This document shows, piece by piece, positions 29,101 to 38,100 of a stretch of DNA of 64,000 nucleotides. A program made the position numbers and the translations under genes. The number at the start of each line of letters is the position of its first letter. The stretch's first letter is position 1. The notes beneath the pieces are model-generated. The model did not search any database. It was not told where the DNA came from and saw only the letters and a list, made by a program, of their open reading frames with translations. Source of the DNA: Mycteria americana (Eukaryota; Chordata; Aves; Ciconiiformes; Ciconiidae); NCBI RefSeq assembly GCF_035582795.1, contig NC_134372.1, forward strand, positions 35,148,316 through 35,212,315. The letters are read 5' to 3'.

Positions 29101-31020
29101 TTTATTTTTCTTTTGCAGTAACATGAAACTGATGTCTTTCCAATTCTCAAGTGATAAACATAATCAATGTTTATTTGACTTCTAAGGAAGCATTGTAAAA
29201 TGCTTCATCTTAAAAAAGAAATTCAATTTGTTTCATATAAAGAATGAAAAAAAGGTCTGAAACAAGAACTGAATTTGAATGATCCCTTTTAGTGCCTGTG
29301 TAAGGCCAAAACAATACTTCAAAGAGCCAAGAATTGTGCAGTCTACTTACAAACAAACAAACCAAACTTCATATAGCAACCACTTTGTGTGATAATAATA
29401 TTAGAAACTAAATGAATAAGCTCTTATCTGGAGGAGGAGGAAAATAATAAAAGAATGGAAAAAGACATACAAAGAAAACAAAGACAACGTGCAAGTGTTA
29501 ACAAAAAAAGTGGGGGAGGACACAACATTTCAGCTGCATGCCTAACATTTTCTGTCAATAGAACTCGCAAGTCGATGGTAAAAGCAGTATGCAGGAAGAG
29601 GAAGTTCTACCTTGCTATTCATCTGCATTTTAATTTAATAAAAAGGTAATCACCCAAGCTTGTGATTCTTTAGCTCCACTTCAAAATAAAATGTAAATTT
29701 TCATCCCAGAGGAGTTTTCTTATTATTTATTACATGGTTTAGTTGTATAAGACATAAAACAGGCCTGTAGTAACAAGGATGTTGTGGCAAGGGAGAAGAA
29801 AGTATACAAACACTGCTTCTAAACTGCCTCCTTAGCTTGGGCTCAAGCTGATACACCAAGTTCACGTACCATTCTGACTATCCATCAGTCTGCTGGGTCA
29901 CATTCTGCCTTGAGTTGCAAACAAGCCACTCCGTTCACAGGACAGGTAAGTCTGGGCTGAATCATACTTTTGGTGAACTTCATCCCTACAGGCATAGATG
30001 TGAATGGCACCCCACTGGTTTGAGCTAACTCACCTTCTCAGATCTTTTTTTTTTTTTTTAAATGCACATATAAATGCTATCCTGTGGTATTTTAAATACT
30101 GCTCATATCAGTCCTGCTGATTCTGCTTAACTCCTAAAATTATAAGCCTGACTTGGAGGGCAAAGAAGTGCTCCTCCACATATTCCTAACTTTTCTTCCT
30201 ACCTGACTGCCCACTAAAAAGAAAATCCCGTATGACCAAAAAAAAAAAAAAAATCTCTAGAAATGTATCAGTCTGTAAGTGAGCACAATCCAAAATAGCC
30301 AAGCCAGGTATGCATGCCAGACAGTTCTTAGAGTAGCTGAATTCAGCCTTGCCAAATAAAACATGAAGCTAAGTAGTGCAAAACAGGTAAACCAGATTGC
30401 AAAACCTTTTTGGCTTTAGCCATATACATTAAACTATGCAATTACCAAAGGCTGTACACTCAGCCTCCAAAAATACCAAAGAAACATACCTCTCCTTATG
30501 AGTTTTTTTCTTTCAGCACATCTCTGAACCAGACTAATAATTACAGTCCACGGGACTGTCTTTCCAGTAGCTTCTCTCTGCCCTGCCACTGTTTTTCTCC
30601 CTCCAAAACCAGTCTCCATTTTCCCTTGAAGCTCTAGACTGCTGCCACACCTGCAACACCAGAGGCACATATTACCATCATCTACTGAATCAGGCTATGC
30701 CAGACTGAATAAACACAATGATGGAGTTTAGGGCCCCATAAACATCAGCCTAAGAAGGAGCAGAGGAGCCACCAGCATTTCCCAATACAGCCATTGCAAC
30801 CACAAGCTGTGTCAAGGAATTAAAGATGCACAGTCCCCCTACAGACAATGAGGCAACAAGCCTTTGAGCACTCAGATCTGGTCCCCTCAGGCAAGGGGCC
30901 TATTCACATTTCTCCCCCACAAATCCATGAATCACTTCAAAGTGCCTTTTCTGTGCTCTCACACACCAGGTAACTAATCTGTTCCCAGCAGACTCTCCTC
31001 AGGGCTCAGCCTTACTCACC
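8167..31020 (-). CDS. Uncharacterised spliced gene, predicted 176 aa, head-to-head with DNAJA2
   Basis: I assembled this gene from splice signals and do not recognise the family. Coding exons (minus strand, in order) are 30619-30490, 26584-26532, 26055-26009, 17013-16946, 15746-15691, 15634-15481 and 8189-8167; a non-coding exon 1 ends at 31020 with donor GAG|GTGAGTAAG. Exon 2 spans 30650-30490. All introns are GT-AG, all six coding junctions keep phase, and the total is 531 nt including the TAG. The ATG at 30617-30619 has A at -3 and G at +4, and an in-frame stop lies upstream in exon 1. Landmarks are [19 protein letters not shown] (residues 23-41), [14 protein letters not shown] (43-56), [20 protein letters not shown] (62-81), [13 protein letters not shown] (85-97), a polar, possibly helical stretch (101-160) and a basic tail SPGQKKK. 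There is no signal peptide or membrane segment. The last exon is weakest: further exons between 15.48 and 8.19 kb are possible. Confidence 0.55.
8190..15480 (-). other. Proposed last intron of the uncharacterised gene
   Basis: AT-rich DNA of 7.3 kb. It contains a perfect 2x35 bp tandem duplication at 8771-8840 and a few isolated open frames of 60-107 codons on either strand that match nothing I know. Further exons of the minus-strand gene could hide here; none with matching phase and good splice signals was found. Confidence 0.5.
8771..8840. repeat. Perfect 2 x 35 bp tandem duplication
   Basis: The 35 bp unit beginning GAATCTTGATTAAATC occurs twice head to tail, 8771-8805 and 8806-8840, with no differences that I can see. 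The identity suggests a recent duplication. Confidence 0.95.
15481..15634 (-). other. Longest downstream coding exon of the uncharacterised gene
   Basis: This is 154 nt, open for 51 codons, ending AAAACCA|GTAAGC. The 3' splice site is a doublet: AG ends at 15639 and again five bases on. Only the second AG (exon from 15634) joins in frame to the exon at 15691. The peptide includes [20 protein letters not shown] and [12 protein letters not shown] and looks helical. If the donor is not used, the frame continues about 35 codons to a stop at 15374, giving a possible alternative C-terminus. Confidence 0.55.
20160..20425. promoter_or_regulatory. Orphan CpG-rich island inside an intron
   Basis: About 260 bp of GC- and CpG-rich sequence stands alone in AT-rich DNA. 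It contains a NotI-type GCGGCCGC site, a perfect CTCF-type core (20275-20289) and, on the minus strand, a donor-like CAG|GTAGGG whose exon side would end at 20368. The open frames across it (87-91 codons, both strands) are those expected of GC-rich DNA. It is probably a promoter or insulator/enhancer island, perhaps the start of a minus-strand transcript. Confidence 0.5.
20275..20289 (-). promoter_or_regulatory. CTCF-type binding motif
   Basis: The minus strand reads CCGCTAGAGGGCGCT, which fits every position of the 15-base CTCF core consensus CCRSYAGRKGGCRSY. It sits inside the orphan CpG island. Occupancy cannot be known from sequence. Confidence 0.6.
23755..25212 (-). mobile_element. CR1 LINE, 5'-truncated, with broken reverse transcriptase ORF
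   Basis: This is a non-LTR retrotransposon on the minus strand, about 1.46 kb. Its 3' end (23755 onward) carries the CR1 terminal short repeat of the TTCTATGATTCTAT type. Reading from about 25150 downward the reverse transcriptase is plain: [14 protein letters not shown], then [13 protein letters not shown], then [19 protein letters not shown] and FADDTKLG, and further down [20 protein letters not shown]. The conserved blocks fall in different frames, with a shift near 24.73 kb, another near 24.54 kb and an in-frame stop near 24.11 kb. The copy lacks its 5' half and the endonuclease, so it is dead. Confidence 0.97.
25745..25862. repeat. TTATCT-rich satellite flanked by a direct repeat
   Basis: An array of TTATCTTTA / TTATATTATC units (about 25770-25838) is bounded by two copies of a 24-base segment, GCATATGTTTTACAAAATG at 25745 and GCATGTGTTTTACAAAATG at 25839, both followed by TAGCC. 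The layout suggests a tandem duplication with satellite expansion between the copies. Confidence 0.85.
26585..30489 (-). other. Intron of the uncharacterised gene
   Basis: About 3.9 kb between the exons at 30490 and 26584. It contains homopolymer runs of A or T near 30.05 and 30.24 kb and no coding sequence I can support. Confidence 0.5.
30490..30650 (-). other. Start-codon exon of the uncharacterised minus-strand gene
   Basis: The acceptor GGTGTTGCAG precedes 30650 and the donor GTATGT follows 30490. The segment is open for 53 codons in one frame. The first ATG in that frame (30617-30619) lies in a good initiation context. Reading back through the junction with exon 1 meets an in-frame TAG, which supports this Met as the start. 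The exon leaves in phase 1, matching the two-base start of the next exon at 26584. Confidence 0.6.
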
Positions 31021-31580
31021 TCTTCCTCAGGAAGCACCCTCTCCCAGGCGCGTCCTAGGCTTGCGCACAGAGAGGCCAGAAAACTATTTTTGGTTTTCTG
31101 CCCTTACAGAGACCCTATCCAATCTTCCTCAGCCAGGCACCTGCCACAGCTTGTAGAGCCTTCCAGCAGCCCCTGCCTAATGAGGGGCTAAGGGCCAAGA
31201 GACCATACCCGAGGAAAGGCTCCAGTAGCTGCTCTCCTGGCCAGGCTTTAAGAAACAAACCTCTAATTAAACACAACTGGACTTTTTATTTGCCTGCTGA
31301 AAGTGCTGTCTAGCTAGGGCCTCGGGGCCCCTGCACCATTCAAGTACACTTTGCTCCTCTGAGTCACATTGGGCCTAGCATAGCAACTAGCGCTTTTTTT
31401 AAGATCCCAGAAGTGGAGCAAAACACAAAAACGCAGCAGATGGGTACCAATGCTATGTATAACTACTGAAGACTTAGCAACACATCCCTGAAGAAAAATA
31501 GGTTGGCGCTTGAGGTTAGACAGCAGGTTGGTGCACGGGTGCCCCTTGCACCATAAACTTCAGGAACGTACTTCAGGAGC
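31021..31580 (-). other. 5' region and probable start of the minus-strand transcript
   Basis: Upstream of the donor at 31020 the minus strand stays stop-free for about 28 codons, but no ATG precedes the donor in that stretch, so I treat it as 5' UTR. The transcript probably starts between here and the DNAJA2 island, making a divergent pair. The exact start is not visible. Confidence 0.4.
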
Positions 31581-31847
31581 AAGGAGAAGTCGCACCAAGC
31601 GGAGGGCTCCGGGGAAGCACGCACACGAGCCCTGGAATTTCAGGCTGCGAAATGACGGGGGAAAAGTCAGGACACCATTCTCATGCGCAGTGCTCCCCTC
31701 TCTGCCGGAACACTGGTTCAAACGTCAGGACGGGAACCACCGCCCCCCTGCCCGGGGCAGCCAGCCACCGGCCTGCTCCCGCCCCTCCTCTTCCCTCACA
31801 GCCTCTTCCCGCCTCCCGGGCGCGGCGGCTACGGGCGGCGGCGCGAG

Positions 31848-31876
31848 CCCCCGATCCCCCGATCCCCCGATCCCCC
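31848..31876 (-). promoter_or_regulatory. Four-tract G-quadruplex motif
   Basis: On the minus strand four runs of exactly five G are separated by three identical ATC loops. The plus strand shows four C5 runs spaced by GAT, an i-motif-type sequence. It lies about 245-270 bp upstream of the DNAJA2 ATG. Confidence 0.8.
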
Positions 31877-32030
31877 GGCCCCCCCGACACGAGCGCCCCC
31901 TGCCGCGCCGCGCCGGAACTGGGTCAGGCGCCCGAAGTGGGCCGAGGGGGCGGGGCCGCGCCGCCGAAGGGCGAAGGGGGCGGGCGGGCTCCTCCCGCGT
32001 CGCGGCGTGGTGACGCGAGGCGTCTGCGCG

Positions 32031-32038
32031 TGACGTCG
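32031..32038 (+). promoter_or_regulatory. CRE / ATF-CREB type site
   Basis: TGACGTCG, one base from the palindromic CRE TGACGTCA, lies 82-89 bases before the DNAJA2 start codon within GC-rich promoter DNA. The position suits a proximal promoter element. Confidence 0.55.
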
Positions 32039-32119
32039 CGGCGGCTTTCGTCCTGCTCCCGGTCTCGCCCTCGCCGCCCCTCGGCCCGTTCCGGCCTGCG
32101 CCCGCCGCCCCCTGCCGCC

Positions 32120-35100
32120 ATGGCGAACGTGGCCGACACGAAGCTCTACGATATTCTGGGGGTGCCGCCCGGGGCCTCCGACAACGAGCTCAAGAAGGTG
32201 CGGGGGAGGGGCGGCGGCGGCCGGCGCCCGGGGAGACCGGGCGGCAGCGCTGTGGGGGAGGGGGTGGGCTCGCCGTCGGGCAGGGCCCCGCGGGGCGGCC
32301 GAGGCGGGGGGCGGGCGGTCCCGGGGCCGGCGGGAGGCAAGGGAAGCGGAGCCGAGGGAAGGCCCCGGGCGCGGAGAGCATGGCCTGAAGGCGGCGGCGG
32401 CGGCCTGCCCGGCCGCGCGGCTGAGGCCTGCGGCGGGGGAGGGTGCGGCGCGGGGAGAAGGCGCCCGGTGCCGCCTCAGCCCGCCGAGGTAGGCCGCGCC
32501 AAGGAGCCGCTGGGCCTGGTTTGCGGGCGGGCGCCGACGGCGCGGGGTAGGCCGCGGGCAGGGCCCGGAGGAGAGGGGGAGGGGGGCCGGCGGGAGGAGG
32601 GAGCACCGGGGCCCGGCCGTGCTCCCCGCGTCCCTGGCCCGGCGCTGCCGGGTCCCGCGTCGGCTCCGGGCGCCGCCGGGAGTCTGCTCCACTCGCCTCC
32701 GCAGCGCCGCGTCCCCCCCGCGCGGCACGGCGGTATTCGCATGCGGTGAAAGGCTTTTTGGGTGTAAAACTGCTCATGAAGGACCAGTACATTCGAGCTG
32801 GTGCCATTGTCTGCCCCACGTGTGGGCCTTAGTAAAGTTTCGTTTTGCTCATACACTTGATCCCTCCCAGGCCGAAAGCGACAAGGTAAGACAAAGAAGC
32901 GAGGTGAAAACTTGGAGCCAGGTTATCAGTATAACGATTCACTACATCCATTTCATTCTGTAGTGTATAAACCACTTTTTTCTAAAAGGACTTAATGACC
33001 ATTTACACGTGAGGGAGGATAATTAACTAGACAATTTACTACAGTGACCTGCTTCTGCTGATGGGTGGTGCTGATATTAACAACTGTGCGTTACCCACCA
33101 TGCTTGTGGTAGCCTAATTTGTGCAGGGATAGGCGATTGCAGTGTTGAAATAGTGTTAGAGGTGGAAGGCATGCGGTGAGAAGATAGTGCTGTATACCGA
33201 ACACAATCAAGTAGAATATGTTTTTTTCTTACTCAATTGTCTTAAAGGTGTCTGTGTCCTGTAAGAATGAAAAACTGACAGCAGTTTTCCACTCAGATAA
33301 CCTGCACTGCTCAATATTAATTGCTATAGATTAGACTTACCATGGAGTCTAAAGTTTCCATCTGCCTGCAACAGCAAGAAATTAATCTGTATCTTATTGT
33401 CACTGAGAGATCACGTGGATGCTTTATTAATCTGATATTTTAATCTATATAACAGTCTAGGAAGGTGAAAACAAATAAGTAATAGCTTAGCCAAAAGGGA
33501 CTGAGAGAACAGGCTTTAACACTAATTAGTTAAGTTAACTTTTATTGAAGTTATTATATGGTGCTACTGTAGACTTTGATTCTGGATCTGTTTCTGATTA
33601 AATAAATAGTAGCTTCCTTTTGGGCCATGGGTAGTCTTAAGAATTGCTCTAAACTGGAATGCTGTTATCAGCAAAGACATGAGTGCTCTCTCTTTTTAAA
33701 GATCACCATGCAAGCTCCTTTTTTCCTGATTAGCTATTGTTATGTAGGTTTTCAGTTTAGTGTTCTGGGTTTTTTTAAGGTTAGACTCCTTAAAATACAT
33801 GGGGAAAATCCATTATTACAGAATATGTAGGTTTGTGGAAGATTATGCTTTATTACTGATGGGTAATTTGTCCTAGAAGACCTATGATTTTTGTTCTTTA
33901 TGCTTACTGTGGTTTAGAATATTTGGCTTGTAATATAAATGTTCTATTTTTGTTTCATTAGTTCCTTTTCAAACTTTATTTCTTGATTGTATGCAGAAGT
34001 ACAAGTATTTCAAGATAATAATCAGTAAAGAGAAGTATCTGTGCAGATACAAAAAAGGAATCTTGCTTGTTCCAGTACAAAATGGAAAGTTGTGATCTCT
34101 GTAAAGCTTTGTATGTAAAGCTCTCTTAATGTTGTAGTTCTGACGAGCTAGCTTAGATGCTCAGTTCTACAAAAATAGAGCTTTTGAAAAATCCACTGTA
34201 AGAACCAGTGTTTCAGTTGTTTGCAGATGCATCACTGTAGCTTTTTTAATATGTATAATTGAAAAAAAAAAAAGATTGTATACCATGTAATTTATTATTC
34301 TGTCCCCTGATTGTTACTGGGGGGTGTTGAGGTGGAGTGGGGGAAGAGTTGAGGTCTTTACTGCCAAAACTCAAATTGTAGGAGGAGTCTCTGCCTATCC
34401 TTTTATTTGCTTTGATCCTCTAAAGTATAAGCAAAACAGATGAAGTACTGCTGTAGAAAAAGTGATGGTCCTGATAGTCAAAGTACTGGTCAAAAAAAGG
34501 CATTCCAAAAAATCTCTTCTGGAGATTTGGCTGTACTTATTCCCCCTACTGTTTTAGAACAATGAAGTTAAATAAAAGCAATGATCTGTACATTTCTGCA
34601 CATGTAACTCATACACTTAGTTCAAAGTAAGCTTAAATCTTCCATTATTGATAGGTAAGGAAAAATAAAATTATTATTGTGAGGAGTGACTGATAGGGTC
34701 GAATGAGAAGCTGAGGCAGCCATTTTGTTAATGTATTGCTGTGGCTGAGGTGAAAGACAAATGGGTTGAAACTTAAGTTGTCATATTGTAGGTTTTGAGT
34801 GGGTTCTGCAGAGTAAGTAATTTTAATGAAAGTCCAATGTGATTCTTGCTGTAAGTTAATGAAGGTAAGCAGGAAAACTAGTTCTAGCTATTGTGGGGTA
34901 TAGTTGTTTAAATCCAAGTGTAGTTAATTTATGCATATAGCGGTGTCAGAATTTTTAATGTATCATTTCAATGTATGAGTGATTTCAAAACACTCATTTT
35001 CTCACTTTGTTTTATTAGGATTTTCTTTCTTCCTGAAGACATTATTTGAGTTTCTCAGATAAGAACTAATTAACCAAAATTTAAACTAATTTTCTACCTC

Positions 35101-38100
35101 TTTCAACTAGGCATACAGAAAGCTGGCCAAGGAATACCATCCTGATAAAAATCCAAATGCAGGGGACAAAGTAAGACTTTTTTTTTTTAACTCCTGAAGT
35201 TTGCTATTACAGTAGCATCTAAGGGACCAAATACAGGTGTTGGGGGCTTGCTGTTACAAGTTGTTAAAAAATAACTGTGAGAGACAACCCTGTCTTGCCT
35301 ACTTCTTCCCAATCTTAAAATCTACTAGTGTACCTCATGAAAAAATGCAGCAGTTGGCTGAGTCAAATTGGTTCAGAAGGTAATGTTGAGGGAAAAACTG
35401 CCTCTCCATTTGCTGAGATAATGTCAGCTGGCATTGGCATCTACCTAGGTATCTGAAAAAGACAGAGTCAGTTTTCCAAGTTTTTCCAATGTGGAAGAAT
35501 GTATGTGTGGAGGTTAGTGAAACTGCTGCAGCATAAAACAAATAACATATGTGGGAAGGCTGAATTAGATTTGTTATGCTAATAGCAATTAAAAAAATGT
35601 CAATTAAGTTGACTCAGCTGATTCTCTTTAACAGAACTGATGTTCTAATGGTTGCTTAGAGGTGAGCAGAGATGACTATGAAAAGATACTCATTTGTTTT
35701 GAGGACAAACACATTAATATGCATTTTAGTAAGTTGCTCAATTGTTAGCATATTTTAAGTGCCTAACATCTTGAAGTCTGTGCCATTAGTATGTAACTGG
35801 GGTTTTTTTGTCTGTTGGCTACTGCAATATTGTGTACTTGGGGGTTTTCTTTGATTGGATTTTTTTCGTTTGTAAGAAAAGGGTCTTATGCTAGGCACAG
35901 TAAAGAACAAAGTCAATAAAGTTTTGCTATAAAATGTCATATTTTGTGATAAGAGGTAACACAACTAAGCCCAGGTCTCACTTTTAAGCCTTGCATGTTA
36001 GAGTGAGGGTGGAAAACTGTTCTGTTGTGTACCTTCGTAACTGGGTGTTCATGCTGGGCAAGAAACAGTAGTAAAATGCTCCCTTGAAGTTCTAAATTAT
36101 CATGCACTGTTTTGACTCTGTTCCTCTTCTAGTTCAAAGAAATAAGCTTTGCCTATGAAGTATTGTCAAATCCAGAGAAACGTGAGTTATATGATAGATA
36201 TGGAGAACAGGGTCTTCGAGAAGGTAGCGGTGGAAGCAGTGGAATGGACGATATTTTCTCCCATATCTTTGGTGGTGGATTGTTCAATTTCATGGGTGGT
36301 CAAAGTAGAAGTCGTAATGGTAGAAGAAGAGGAGAAGATATGATGCATCCGCTCAAGTGAGTATCTTGATACTGCAGTTTGTACTTTTCAAGCTTTCCTG
36401 ATCAGTACTTGACTCTGCTAGTTTATATTCTTGATATGCTTCTCAGTTGAGATATTCTGCAGTCTGCACTTGCTTTTCAGACCTGCGTGTTGTCTGTAGC
36501 CCAGAAGGCAGTCATCATGAGTTGACTGGTTAATTTCACGATTGGTTAATCTTGTAGACTACTAATACTTTGCTTTGCCTGGTTATTAGCCTGTATATAC
36601 TTTTGTTAGCACTGTTTTCCTTGGTTTTGCTCCTTAATTATGTTTGGAAGTTCTAATCTGAAGAAGTGCTCAATAACCAAGTATTACTTGTTAGCTGCGT
36701 TCGTAGGGAATCAGAGGTGCTAAGGCTCTGGAAAGACTTAAGCTGACTTGCAGTCATAGCATACTACTAGCTGGAACTAAAGTCGAACTGCATAATTAAT
36801 GGAAAAGTGTGTGTGGTGGGTTTGGTTGTGTGCTTTTCTTTTTTTTTTTAAAGCCATGCTTGAATATCACATCTAATTGTGTTTTGTAGAGCTCTGCTTG
36901 CAGTCATGACTGGCATTTTGCCTGCTGAGCAGGTCCTTTCTAAGTTCTTAAGTTAAGCTGTGTCTTTCCTATCAAACCGTGCTTAGTAAAGTGTTTACTT
37001 TTACATGCTTGCTTAGTTTAGTAGCTAATACTGCACACTATATTATTAATTAGCTTTGGTTTTGTTGTTATTTGTAAACACTGATGCCAGGCAACCTTTT
37101 CTCAAGACATTGAGTTGAAATTTCTATCCACTAACAAACCCTTTTAGGAGAAACACTAAATGTGTTCATAAACGTCTATCAATATATGAAGGCTATTGGA
37201 ATTTGATAGTGTATTCAAGAGCTTCTAAAAAAAAAAAAAAAGAAAAAAATCTCAATAATTAAGTGGCCCTGGGGACATGCCAACCCCTTCCTCACTAAAC
37301 TGTCTCATGTGGAAAGCCCAAGTAGTAAGTATTGTGTATGTATTCTCATGTATGCATGCTATAAATATTGTCAGGACTGTCTAAAGAGGTTTGTTTCTCA
37401 CCTGCCTGGTAGACCTAAAAAACAACAACAACAAAAAACCCCCCCGAAAAACTATAATAAAACCTAAAATGCTAGATCATCTTGATTCCTATTGAGAAAC
37501 ACAAGCAATCCTGTCTGGTTGGTTTCTTCTGATTAAATTACAGCTTTTCTCTGAAAATATGTTCAGGATTCCACATGTATATTAATATTTATGGAATAGT
37601 TTTTAATGACTACTTGTGAAAGCTAAAATGGTGCTTTAAAATCTTATTTTAATAGCAGATTTAGTCTTTCACGAAGATCTGTTTTTCTTTAACTTATCCT
37701 AGGCAAGTATTTTAATTACATGGGGAAGTAGGTTGTTAAATGATAACCCAGGAGAAATGCTTTATTTTGTAGAGTCTCTTTAGAAGATCTGTATAATGGA
37801 AAGACAACTAAACTACAACTTAGCAAGAATGTCCTTTGTAGTGCATGTAATGGGTAAGTTTATATTTTTGAGTTCTCTGGTTGCTTTGTTAGCATATAGT
37901 GTAATGAAGCATCTCCTATGTCAGATCCTTATCAGTATTTGACTTAGTGGAGCCTGCTCTCAGACTAGAAAATTGTTGAACTTGAATGATATTGTTGATG
38001 GAACTGGAACTATTCAAGGGCTTTGTTTGGGGGGTAGGGGGGAGGAGAGAACCTAATTGTAATTGGCAGTGCAGTTAGGCATGCTAACCTACTGATGTAG

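Larger units (their letters stand above)
31580..32750. promoter_or_regulatory. CpG island and promoter of DNAJA2
   Basis: About 1.2 kb of very GC- and CpG-rich DNA covers the upstream region, first exon and start of intron 1 of DNAJA2. It includes a CRE (32031), a G-quadruplex motif (31848-31876, minus) and a near-consensus CTCF core (31892-31906, minus, 14 of 15 positions). Long open frames on both strands here (up to 365 codons) are artefacts of the low stop frequency in GC-rich DNA. It may also drive the divergent minus-strand gene. Confidence 0.85.

Noticed and set aside
29889-29945. Plus-strand exon-like 57 nt with a CAG|GTAAGT donor
   Set aside because: The acceptor is weak, there is no phase-compatible partner, and it lies in an intron of the minus-strand gene.
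1-31000. NETO2 or ITFG1 exons, expected from human gene order left of DNAJA2
   Set aside because: No CUB, LDLa, FG-GAP or transmembrane coding segments were found on the plus strand in this part; they may lie further left.
31652-32749. 365-codon plus-strand and 299-codon minus-strand open frames
   Set aside because: Both lie in the DNAJA2 CpG island, where stops are rare. Their composition is Pro/Arg/Gly/Ala only, and the true coding part is just the 26-codon DNAJA2 exon 1.
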